Shown here in pieces: positions 1-6,772 of a stretch of DNA of 64,000 bases. The position numbers and the translations under genes are program-made. The stretch lies in assembly GCF_024808665.1 (NCBI RefSeq), contig NZ_JANUBZ010000001.1:620001-684000 (forward strand), in the 5' to 3' direction. The DNA is from Mucilaginibacter empetricola. Its GTDB lineage: Bacteria > Bacteroidota > Bacteroidia > Sphingobacteriales > Sphingobacteriaceae. The notes below the pieces were generated by a model. The model did no database searches. It was not told the DNA's origin and saw nothing but the letters and a program-made list of their open reading frames with translations. The stretch's first letter is position 1. Each line of letters begins with the position of its first letter.

Positions 1-90
1 GAAAATATTGCCATCATTTCTTAAAACATCAAGCAAGCGTTGTAATCTTGAACCTAATGCAATTATACCGGCCCGTTCGAGAATATCCAT
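1..90 (-). CDS. Partial MarR-type (possibly MarR/GNAT) regulator, N-terminus only
   Basis: The ATG at 88-90 on the minus strand opens a frame that runs without a stop to the window edge (30 residues, starting MDILERAGIIALGSRLQRLL). This opening resembles Bacteroidota MarR-family regulators, some of which carry a C-terminal GNAT domain. It is divergent from the threonine aldolase gene, with about 70 bp between the starts, so the pair may share an operator. The DNA-binding domain is outside the window, so the family call rests only on the N-terminal pattern. Confidence 0.5.
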   Translation of the reverse strand, partial: MDILERAGIIALGSRLQRLLDVLRNDGNIF

Positions 91-110
91 TTCGCTAATT
101 TATGTAAATT

Positions 111-120
111 TTTACGTAAA
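111..120. promoter_or_regulatory. Palindrome between divergent genes, possible operator
   Basis: TTTACGTAAA is a perfect 10-bp palindrome, and a related half, ATGTAAATT, lies just before it (around 102-110). It sits between the MarR-like start (90) and the threonine aldolase promoter box (144-151), where an autoregulatory MarR site would be expected. Function is inferred from position and symmetry only. Confidence 0.3.
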
Positions 121-143
121 TTAAAACGCAATATTTTTTTTGA

Positions 144-151
144 TATCTTTG
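144..151 (+). promoter_or_regulatory. Bacteroidota -7 box (TATCTTTG) of the threonine aldolase gene
   Basis: TATCTTTG fits the TAnnTTTG -7 consensus of the Bacteroidota primary sigma factor. It ends only 9 nt before the ATG at 161, so transcription would begin within a few bases of the start codon. I see no convincing TTG -33 element. Confidence 0.5.
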
Positions 152-160
152 CTATAGAAA

Positions 161-1222
161 ATGTCCGATATTAATAAAAAAAAGATGAAATATAGCTTCA
201 AAAACGATTACAGTTACGGCTGTCACCCTAACATACTCGCCGCCTTGGCAGCATCGAATATGTCCGCGGAAGATGGCTATGGATTTGATGCCTATTCTAT
301 AGAAGCTGCGGCGCTAATTAAAAAATTGGTTGGGAGTGATCCTGATGTTTTTTTTGTTTCGGGTGGAACACAAGCAAATTTAACTATAATATCTACCATT
401 CTTAGACCCTATGAATCTGTAATATCGGCCAGCACCGGCCATATTCAGGTACATGAGGCTGGTGCTATCGAGGCAACCGGGCATCGGATACAAGCGGTAA
501 ATACACCCAATGGAAAGCTTACAGTTGAAGACATAAAAGGGCAGTTAGTCTTATTTGAAGAAGTTCATACAACCATTCCAAGATTAGTTTACTTATCTAA
601 TTCTACAGAAACAGGCACTATTTATTTAAAATCCGAACTAATGGAGCTGCATACCTATTGCCGGTCAGTTGGTCTTCTACTTTTTTTAGACGGAGCAAGG
701 CTATTCTCGGCTTTAGCGTCAAGGGAGAATGATATTACTTATTTGGATTTGGGAAGATATACAGATGTGTTTTATATAGGTGGAACAAAGGCAGGCGCTT
801 TGCTGGGAGAAGCAATCGTAATCAATAACGCTTCACTAAAAGAAAATTTTGTCTATAATCTAAAACAAAAGGGCGCATTGCTGGCGAAGGGCAGAATACT
901 TGGCATACAATTCCGGGAATTGTTTAAGGATAACCTGTTTTTAAGAATTGGAGAATACGCAAACCAAATGGCTTATGAACTTGAATCGGCTATCTTGGAA
1001 ATGGGTTTTAATTTTCTAAGCAATACCTCTACGAATCAGATTTTTCCGATTTTACCTAACAGGCTAATAGCTGCTTTAAAAGAAAACTATGAGTTCTATG
1101 TATGGCAAAAAATTGACGATCATCATTCCGCTATTCGCCTGGTAACCTGTTGGGCAACCGAAAAGTCCCGAATAAATCTATTTATAAGTGACCTTAAAAG
1201 GCTATCAAACTCTAATGCCTAA
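161..1222 (+). CDS. Low-specificity L-threonine aldolase family (PLP, beta-eliminating lyase)
   Basis: A fold-type I PLP enzyme expected to split L-threonine or allo-threonine into glycine and acetaldehyde, in the cytosol. The 353-residue length suits the family. Visible signatures are the N-terminal FKNDYSYGCHP block, the SGGTQANL cofactor-phosphate region, and GGTKAG around residue 210, whose lysine (K210) is the expected Schiff-base residue. The start at 161 follows the -7 box; an internal ATG at 185 (MKYSFKND) matches the usual family N-terminus and could be the true start. Its end overlaps the following AlaX-like gene, so the two are probably co-translated. Confidence 0.85.
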   Translation: MSDINKKKMKYSFKNDYSYGCHPNILAALAASNMSAEDGYGFDAYSIEAAALIKKLVGSDPDVFFVSGGTQANLTIISTILRPYESVISASTGHIQVHEAGAIEATGHRIQAVNTPNGKLTVEDIKGQLVLFEEVHTTIPRLVYLSNSTETGTIYLKSELMELHTYCRSVGLLLFLDGARLFSALASRENDITYLDLGRYTDVFYIGGTKAGALLGEAIVINNASLKENFVYNLKQKGALLAKGRILGIQFRELFKDNLFLRIGEYANQMAYELESAILEMGFNFLSNTSTNQIFPILPNRLIAALKENYEFYVWQKIDDHHSAIRLVTCWATEKSRINLFISDLKRLSNSNA

Positions 1223-1961
1223 TCTTATGACCGAATTGTTGTATTTAAAGAACGATTTTCCTGAAACGGATGCTATCATCCGGGAAACGGGAAGTGACAC
1301 CGAAGGAAATTTTATTATTTTAGATAAGACCTCCTTTTATCCTGGCGGCGGCGGGCAGGAACCTGATAAAGGTAACCTGGAAATAAAAGGAAATAAAATG
1401 GAAGTTATCAAAGTCAAATCCCTGGATGGAGAGGTGTTTCATTATGTTGAAAATTTGGATAGAGTATCAGTTGGTGACATTGTTCAGACAAGAATTGATG
1501 GAGCAAACCGCACGGTAAATAGTAAGTTGCATACTGCCGGGCACCTTATCTCATCAATCATATATGAGGAACAGGCCCATTCGCTTATTCCGCTCAAAGG
1601 CTTTCACTATCATGTGGGCGCTAACGTTCAGTTCACAATAAGCACTGCGTCTTTTGATTTAGACATCAGTAAAATTAATCTCCGCTTAAACGAACTAGTC
1701 AATTCAAACCTGGAAGTCAAAGCTTCAATAGTAGATGTGTTATCTGACGATTACAAGCATTCATTCAAGATCCAAAATTTTACTCCACCCAAAGACAAGC
1801 CACTCAGAATAGTTAAAATTGGTCATTTCTTAGCTTACCCATGTGGGGGTACTCATGTTGAGAACACGAACCAACTTCTCGGGATTGAAGTAACTAAAAT
1901 ATCAAACAAAAAAGGAAATATAAAAATATCGTACCAACTCAGAGAGTTCTCCGCTATTTAA
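1215..1961 (+). CDS. AlaX-like alanyl-tRNA editing hydrolase (trans-editing)
   Basis: A free-standing relative of the AlaRS editing domain, expected to deacylate mischarged Ser- or Gly-tRNA(Ala). The zinc-site motifs are visible: HTAGH near residue 107 and CGGTH near residue 210. The N-terminal FYPGGGGQ block is typical of the longer AlaX form, which carries an AlaRS-like domain ahead of the editing domain. The ATG at 1215 lies inside the end of the upstream gene (stop 1220-1222), indicating coupling; an ATG at 1227 is an alternative. Pairing with a glycine-producing aldolase may link local glycine output to mischarging control, but that is inference. Confidence 0.85.
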   Translation: MPNLMTELLYLKNDFPETDAIIRETGSDTEGNFIILDKTSFYPGGGGQEPDKGNLEIKGNKMEVIKVKSLDGEVFHYVENLDRVSVGDIVQTRIDGANRTVNSKLHTAGHLISSIIYEEQAHSLIPLKGFHYHVGANVQFTISTASFDLDISKINLRLNELVNSNLEVKASIVDVLSDDYKHSFKIQNFTPPKDKPLRIVKIGHFLAYPCGGTHVENTNQLLGIEVTKISNKKGNIKISYQLREFSAI

Positions 1962-1966
1962 TTTAA

Positions 1967-2010
1967 ACTGCGGCAAATGGACTTTATAAGAGAAGACCAT
2001 TTGCCGCAGT
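1967..2010. terminator. Perfect 14-bp inverted repeat after the AlaX-like gene
   Basis: ACTGCGGCAAATGG (1967-1980) is exactly complementary to CCATTTGCCGCAGT (1997-2010), with a 16-nt loop, starting 6 nt after the stop codon. No T-run follows on either side, so it is not a classical intrinsic terminator; it may act as an mRNA 3' end stabiliser or a weak bidirectional terminator. The rest of the gap to 2249 holds no gene I can support. Confidence 0.5.
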
Positions 2011-2249
2011 CGGACCCTACAACTCCTTATGTTCTTCGGTACATCGGAATAACTACAACGTTGCGATTGTAGAGTCAATTACAATTCCGTTGCCTCTCGG
2101 TTTCAGATACATTATCAATTTTTCACATAGACATTTGTCTATGTTTTTTTTTGCCATTTGTCATCGTTTTCTGCCTCTTATACGCTGCAATTTTGAGTGT
2201 CATTTAAAGCATACGAAACAGCTTTGATCACCAAAAAAAATAATTCAAT

Positions 2250-3122
2250 ATGAGCACTAAATCTAAAAAAACGGCAGCAGTTACAGGAGCAGGAAGCGGG
2301 CTAGGACTTGAAATTGTCCTTGGGCTTGCCGCCAGGGGATACCAGGTTTTCGGTACGGCATTTTCGGCGAAGGAAATCGCGGAATTTGAAAAGGTCTCGG
2401 CGGGCGCAGGCGTTATCTTAACAGTTTGTGATATCACCAAGGCGGATGATGTAAAAAAATGGGGAGATACAGTAAGATCGTCTCTTAAAGGAAATGGCCT
2501 TGATCTGCTCATTAATAATGCGGGTGTGCTTACTCCGGGCCCTATGGAGGTACTCGAATTAGACGCGATCCGGCGTGAATTTGAGGTTAATGTATTCGGC
2601 AGTATTGCAGTCATCAACGAATTCCTGCCGTCGTTACGGAAATCAAAAGGACGCATTGTGCAGATCGGTTCCATGACCGGCCGTTTCCCGCTTCCTTTTA
2701 GCGGGCCATCAAGCGCCTCAAAAGCAACGATGGAAGCGTTTGCTGATGTTTACCGGACAGAATTAAAGCCTTCCGGCGTGGATTTTGTCATGGCACAACC
2801 CGGGAACATGGTCACGGGAGGCCCCGCTAAAACAGCGGCGCAATTAAAACAGATTTCAGAAAACATGTCGGCCGAGCAGAGCAAGCTTTATGGTAAATAT
2901 TTTGATCAGTTTGCCATTTCGCTAAATAACATGCAAAGCGGCGGTTTATCTGCCAAAGACGCCGCCTCGCGTGTCATAGATATCTCGGAACAAGTACCTG
3001 CGCCAACACGTGCTGCCGTTGGAAAAGATGCTGAAGAAATCCTCCAAATGGTTCGGGAAAAGTCCGACGACGAACTGGATGATCTCCGGGAACAGCTTTT
3101 TGGATTCGATAAAATAGTTTAG
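2250..3122 (+). CDS. SDR-family protein lacking the catalytic Tyr
   Basis: A Rossmann-fold short-chain dehydrogenase/reductase by sequence. It has the dinucleotide-binding motif TGAGSGLG near residue 11, the NNAG motif, and the catalytic-region Ser at S141 (IGSMTG). The normal YxxxK pair reads S154-S-A-S-K158, so the proton-donating Tyr is replaced by Ser while Lys remains. The codon is TCA, two changes from a Tyr codon, so a single base-call error is unlikely. It is 290 residues, slightly long for a classical SDR. It heads a run of four SnoaL/NTF2-like genes on the same strand with short gaps, probably one operon. It may be a non-catalytic or altered-mechanism SDR. Confidence 0.8.
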   Translation: MSTKSKKTAAVTGAGSGLGLEIVLGLAARGYQVFGTAFSAKEIAEFEKVSAGAGVILTVCDITKADDVKKWGDTVRSSLKGNGLDLLINNAGVLTPGPMEVLELDAIRREFEVNVFGSIAVINEFLPSLRKSKGRIVQIGSMTGRFPLPFSGPSSASKATMEAFADVYRTELKPSGVDFVMAQPGNMVTGGPAKTAAQLKQISENMSAEQSKLYGKYFDQFAISLNNMQSGGLSAKDAASRVIDISEQVPAPTRAAVGKDAEEILQMVREKSDDELDDLREQLFGFDKIV

Positions 3123-3155
3123 GTGAACCATTAATATTCAAGCATTAAAAAAATC

Positions 3156-3596
3156 ATGGAAAAGGAATTGAAGCCCCTAATTATCGCAAGCGATGAAAAA
3201 AGTAAGGAAAATGCTGCAACTGTTTTGGCATTATACGATGCAATGATCACCAAAAAGCAGTCTCTCGCAGCTGTAGAAAAATATCTGACGCCGGATTATA
3301 TTCAGCATAACCCTTTAATACCCACATCAGCCAGGGCATTGGGAGAGTTTTTTGGAGAGACTGTCAAGGTGCACAATAAACTTCATGTAGAAGTGTACCG
3401 TGTTATTGCCAATGGGGATTATGCCTTTGCACATGTCAACTTTGTCAACTTGTTTGGTGAAGACCCCAATGACAGGGGCATTGCAGGCGTGGACATCTAC
3501 CGTTTTGACGCCAACGGGAAAATTGCGGAGCACTGGGATGTGTTGCAACCGGTGCCGGACCCGGCAACTTCAGCTAACTCGAACGGAATGTTTTAA
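3156..3596 (+). CDS. NTF2-like / SnoaL-like domain protein
   Basis: A 146-residue protein with the cone-shaped NTF2/SnoaL fold pattern: an early helix (ENAATVLALYDAMI), the YIQHNPLIP segment found in many SnoaL-like proteins, and a C-terminal strand ending in AEHWDVLQPV. Family members include small hydrolases, isomerases, cyclases and non-enzymatic binding proteins, so the substrate cannot be named. It lies 33 bp after the SDR gene and is the first of four related small proteins in a row. No signal peptide, so probably cytosolic. Confidence 0.75.
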   Translation: MEKELKPLIIASDEKSKENAATVLALYDAMITKKQSLAAVEKYLTPDYIQHNPLIPTSARALGEFFGETVKVHNKLHVEVYRVIANGDYAFAHVNFVNLFGEDPNDRGIAGVDIYRFDANGKIAEHWDVLQPVPDPATSANSNGMF

Positions 3597-3623
3597 GACA
3601 GATCTTCCACAATCAGGCGGCAA

Positions 3624-3671
3624 CCTATTCTGAGAATTTACGGTGTATTTATTGCAAAAATTCAGAATAGG
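3624..3671. repeat. Imperfect inverted repeat between two SnoaL-like genes
   Basis: Left arm CCTATTCTGAGAATTT (3624-3639) pairs with AAATTCAGAATAGG (3658-3671) with one bulged base and an 18-nt loop. It occupies the gap between the first and second SnoaL-like genes and may be a partial terminator or processing hairpin that sets the ratio of the flanking genes. No T-run follows. Confidence 0.4.
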
Positions 3672-3709
3672 CTGCTAACAAATTATCAAATCATTTAATT
3701 AAATAAAAA

Positions 3710-4144
3710 ATGAAAAGCAAAGCTCAATTAAATGTAGACATCGCAAGAGAGTATGTGCAAAAAGTATTTAACGAACACAATCCTTCACTTGCGAAGGAGT
3801 ATTGTACACCTGATGTGAAATGGCACGGAGGGACCTTGGGTACAATGGACGGCATTGACAGCCTTACCGCGTTGCTTGTTGGCTTTTTCGGCGCCTTTCC
3901 CGATTTACACGCAACTGAATACGATGTCATTGCCGACGATAACAAAGTTGCAATGCGGTTTGTGGTGGAAGCAACTCATACCGGAAACCTGGTAGGTATC
4001 GAAGCAACAGGCAAAAAAGTTCGCTGGGATGCGGTTGACGTATATCATTTTAAGGACGGAAAAATTGTGGAAGAATGGGCTGCCGACGATATGGCTGCAG
4101 TTATGCACCAGGTCGGAGCTGTTAAGCTTCCCTATTTAGGCTAA
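3710..4144 (+). CDS. Ester cyclase / SnoaL-like polyketide cyclase family
   Basis: 144 residues with the SnoaL hallmark pattern: DIAREYVQKVFNEHNPS, then VKWHGGTLGTMDGID, FFGAFPDLHATEYDVIADDNKVA, and a C-terminal DGKIVEEWAADD. The FPDLH and KIVEEW segments are typical of the SnoaL-like/ester-cyclase group that performs aldol-type ring closures on polyketides, but here no polyketide genes are nearby. It is separated from its upstream neighbour by 113 bp containing a hairpin. The actual substrate is unknown. Confidence 0.8.
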   Translation: MKSKAQLNVDIAREYVQKVFNEHNPSLAKEYCTPDVKWHGGTLGTMDGIDSLTALLVGFFGAFPDLHATEYDVIADDNKVAMRFVVEATHTGNLVGIEATGKKVRWDAVDVYHFKDGKIVEEWAADDMAAVMHQVGAVKLPYLG

Positions 4145-4214
4145 ATCTTTCCGCTTAAGCTTGCTTGTGCCGGCAAATAGCATTCTCTTCTAACTTATTT
4201 AACAAAACTGCACA

Positions 4215-4631
4215 ATGGAAAATGAAAAAAAGTCACCCACAGAAGAAAACAAGGCACTAGTTCTTCAGTTCTTCTCGGCTATTGAAAACAACAAAATGGA
4301 TCTGTTTGATAAAATAGTTGCAAAAGACTACGATGACCATCTGCCCGGGCAAACCTCCGGCAGGGAGGTATTAAAAAAGTATTTTGTGGGGCTGCACGCT
4401 GCATTTGCTGATCTTCAACTTCCGGTTTGGGCAATGGTAGCCGAAGGCGACAAGGTCGCCGTTCATAACAGCATAAAGGGAATTCACCGCGCTGATTACG
4501 GTGGGTTTAAGGCTAAGGGAAATCCTGTTAACGCCCTTGCTTTCCAGTTGTACCGGATAGAAAACCGACAACTTGCCGAACATTGGGAAGTGGCAGATTT
4601 TGCAACCCTGGTGCAGCAAATACAAGCGTAA
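4215..4631 (+). CDS. SnoaL-like domain protein (third of the cluster)
   Basis: 138 residues, NTF2-like fold by pattern: NKALVLQFFSAIENNKMDLFDKI, then DDHLPGQTSGREVLKKYF, LHAAFADLQLPVWAMVAEGDKVAV, and the terminal QLAEHWEVADFATL. The last 38 codons have a near-identical copy at 11303-11416, downstream of the RND efflux operon, so this gene marks the left edge of a segmental duplication. Enzymatic role unknown. Confidence 0.75.
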   Translation: MENEKKSPTEENKALVLQFFSAIENNKMDLFDKIVAKDYDDHLPGQTSGREVLKKYFVGLHAAFADLQLPVWAMVAEGDKVAVHNSIKGIHRADYGGFKAKGNPVNALAFQLYRIENRQLAEHWEVADFATLVQQIQA

Positions 4632-5016
4632 TCTCTAATAACAAAACTTAAAAAAAATAAAATTATGAACAATGAATTGACCCAGTTGATGGAAGATAAT
4701 TTACATCATGTATGGAGCGAGCGGAATGCTAGCCGCCGAAGGGTTGCCCTTGAAGGTGTCTATGCCAGCAGTAGTAGTTTATTTGAGGTTGGTGAAATAA
4801 TCACGGGTTATGATGCGATCAATGAAAAGATAAGCAACATAGTGAGTGGTATGCCCGGGGATTTTATTTTCACCAGGTTGAAGCCCATCATTATCAATAA
4901 TAATGTCGGACGGCTAATTTGGGGACTTGGGCCCAAGGGCCAGCCACCTGTGGCAACAGGAATGGATATTGCCGTGTTTGAAAATGGCAAAATAAAATCT
5001 TTGTATGTCTTCATGG
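4518..5016. repeat. Segmental duplication, copy 1 (left of the RND operon)
   Basis: This ~500-bp block holds the last 38 codons of the third SnoaL-like gene and nearly all of the fourth. It matches 11303-11800 in the same order and orientation. The fourth-gene proteins differ at 12 of the first 116 residues by my count. The two copies bracket the complete RND efflux operon. Confidence 0.85.
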
Positions 5017-5030
5017 AGGACAAATCATAA
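4665..5030 (+). CDS. NTF2-like small protein (fourth of the cluster; paralog of 11449-11808)
   Basis: 121 residues. The pattern of N-terminal helix, GVYASSSSLFEVGEIITGYDAINEKI, and a C-terminal FENGKIKSLYVF strand fits the NTF2-like superfamily, without recognisable catalytic residues. A second copy at 11449-11808 shares 104 of the first 116 residues, with different last few residues. Expression is probably with the upstream SnoaL genes; a terminator follows at 5226. Confidence 0.75.
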   Translation: MNNELTQLMEDNLHHVWSERNASRRRVALEGVYASSSSLFEVGEIITGYDAINEKISNIVSGMPGDFIFTRLKPIIINNNVGRLIWGLGPKGQPPVATGMDIAVFENGKIKSLYVFMEDKS

Positions 5031-5225
5031 GCAGTATGGAAGAAATTTCCTGGAGGTAACGCCTCTTCAGGATTGCCGTACCGTTCCTGGCTTGTTGACG
5101 GCTAGCCCGCTATCAAATCCTAATCGGTAGTATCTATCTACAGGGTTGGTAACCGATGAAAAAAGAAGGATTTTGGCTCACGGTTCCTTCCTGCATAAGT
5201 CTCTTTTTTAACTGAAATAACAAGT

Positions 5226-5260
5226 AAAAGGCTTTCCTTCATAGGTTAGCCTTTTTGGTT
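5226..5260 (+). terminator. Intrinsic terminator after the SnoaL cluster
   Basis: AAAAGGCT (5226-5233) pairs with AGCCTTTT (5248-5255) and runs into a T-rich tail (TTTTTGGTTTT). It lies about 195 bp after the last SnoaL-like stop and separates that operon from the RND genes. The remaining gap (5031-5225 and 5261-5506) holds two Crp/Fnr-type sites and nothing else I can support. Confidence 0.6.
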
Positions 5261-5331
5261 TTATGTTTTTGAAATGCGGGATTTTGATAGGTGCAAAAAA
5301 CAAATTTGGTGCCCTGCTTTAGGCAAATAGT

Positions 5332-5366
5332 TGACATTTATCAAGTCCATTTAATGACAAATATCA
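5332..5366. promoter_or_regulatory. Tandem Crp/Fnr-type sites upstream of the RND efflux operon
   Basis: TGACATTTATCA (5332-5343, embedded in TTGA...TCAA) and TGACAAATATCA (5355-5366, embedded in AATGA...TCATT) both fit TGA-N6-TCA, the Crp/Fnr-family half-site arrangement. Their centres are 23 bp apart, near two helical turns. The nearest downstream start is the adaptor gene at 5507. The same pattern recurs upstream of stress genes at 56-64 kb. Confidence 0.5.
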
Positions 5367-5506
5367 TTCCCGGCTTTGTCATCACGTTTTAGTTTTAATT
5401 GGAATTGCGATGCATAGATTTTAATCGCAAATAAGCTGCCCGCTGTCAGTTGGAATGGCATCGGGCGCAGTTTAAAACTTGCTAATACGTCTCCTCTAAA
5501 AAATAA

Positions 5507-6736
5507 ATGATCATGAAAACTTCCACATCATTGAAGATCAATAATCTGTTTTTAGCGCTTTTGATAGCGCCGATTTTTCTTGCAGGGTGTAATAAGGCAA
5601 GAAAGCCGGGACCGGGCGGTCCCGGGGCACAAACAGGACCGATGTCGTATAAAACGTCAGCGGTTTATACGGGCCCGGCTATAATGTATTTTAGCTTTCC
5701 TGCTACTATACAGGGGGAGCAGGATATAGAGATACGGCCTAAAGTGGACGGATTTATTGAAAAGATATACGTGGATGAGGGTGCCGTTGTACACAAGGGG
5801 CAGCCCTTGTTCAAATTGAAAAACCCGCAGTACGAAGCCGCGGTACGCAGCGCTGCCGCCGCTGTCGATATCGCACAGGCAGATGTAATGACTGCCGACA
5901 TGAATGTAGAGAAAGTTAAGCCTTTAGTAGAGAAGAATATTATAAGCGAATATGAGCTTAAATCAGATGAATTTACTTTGCAGTCAAAAAAAGCTTCGCT
6001 TGCTTCTGCCAAAGCTGACCTGCTGAACGCGCAGGTGAACGTTGGCTATACTTTCCTTGCCAGTCCGGCTGACGGGGTTATCAGTACCATACCCTACAAA
6101 GTAGGCACGCTGATCACCAGTACGTCTGCCAGCCCGCTTACAACCGTTTACAATACTAAGAATGTCGTTGCCTACTTCTCCCTGAATGAAAAGCAAATGT
6201 TTGATTTTTTACGCGCGGTAAAAGGCAATACCCTGAAAGATAAACTAGCCAGTAGAGAAGATGTATCGTTGGTACTGGCCGATGGCTCAGAGTACCCGGT
6301 AAAGGGTCGAATTGTGACCGCAAGCGGACAGGTAAGTGCCGGGACCGGTTCTATAACCTTCAGGGCGAACTTCTCCAATCCCAATGGCCTGATCAGAAGC
6401 GGCAACAGTGCGACCATTAAGGTTCCTATTAAGCTTGATACAGCCATTCTGATTCCGCAAAGTGCCGTTTATGATCTGCAGGGTAAAAAATTCGTATATA
6501 CGGTGACCCCCCAGGACAGTATTGTAAATACCCCTGTGCAGCTATCGGAAAATACCATTGGCAATTTATTCATTGTACAAAGTGGTTTAAAAGCCGGCGA
6601 CAGGATAGTGGTTGAAGGTACTAGCAGCCTAAAGCCGGGCCTGGTTATTAAGCCGGTTCAAGTAAACTCTGACAGCCTTTATGCCGAGGGGGAAATCCAT
6701 ACAGCCGGTATTGACAAGAAGAAAACACATCAATAA
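5507..6736 (+). CDS. RND efflux periplasmic adaptor lipoprotein (AcrA/MexA family)
   Basis: The membrane-fusion component of a tripartite drug-efflux pump, bridging the inner-membrane RND transporter and the outer-membrane channel. The N-terminus has a lipoprotein signal with lipobox LAGC around residue 25, implying lipid anchoring on the periplasmic side. A biotinyl-lipoyl hairpin (DIEIRPKVDGFIEKIYVDEG), a long alpha-hairpin of Ala-rich helices (residues ~110-180), and beta-barrel and membrane-proximal domains follow in the expected order. Length 409 suits the family. ATG 5513 is an alternative start. It is followed after 36 bp by the pump gene. Confidence 0.92.
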   Translation: MIMKTSTSLKINNLFLALLIAPIFLAGCNKARKPGPGGPGAQTGPMSYKTSAVYTGPAIMYFSFPATIQGEQDIEIRPKVDGFIEKIYVDEGAVVHKGQPLFKLKNPQYEAAVRSAAAAVDIAQADVMTADMNVEKVKPLVEKNIISEYELKSDEFTLQSKKASLASAKADLLNAQVNVGYTFLASPADGVISTIPYKVGTLITSTSASPLTTVYNTKNVVAYFSLNEKQMFDFLRAVKGNTLKDKLASREDVSLVLADGSEYPVKGRIVTASGQVSAGTGSITFRANFSNPNGLIRSGNSATIKVPIKLDTAILIPQSAVYDLQGKKFVYTVTPQDSIVNTPVQLSENTIGNLFIVQSGLKAGDRIVVEGTSSLKPGLVIKPVQVNSDSLYAEGEIHTAGIDKKKTHQ

Positions 6737-6772
6737 AATGGCGGTAAATACGCCTTTAACTTAAAAATAACC

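Noticed and set aside
5031..5225. Gene in the gap upstream of the RND operon
   Set aside because: No open frame with protein-like composition; only a terminator and regulatory sites were found further along.
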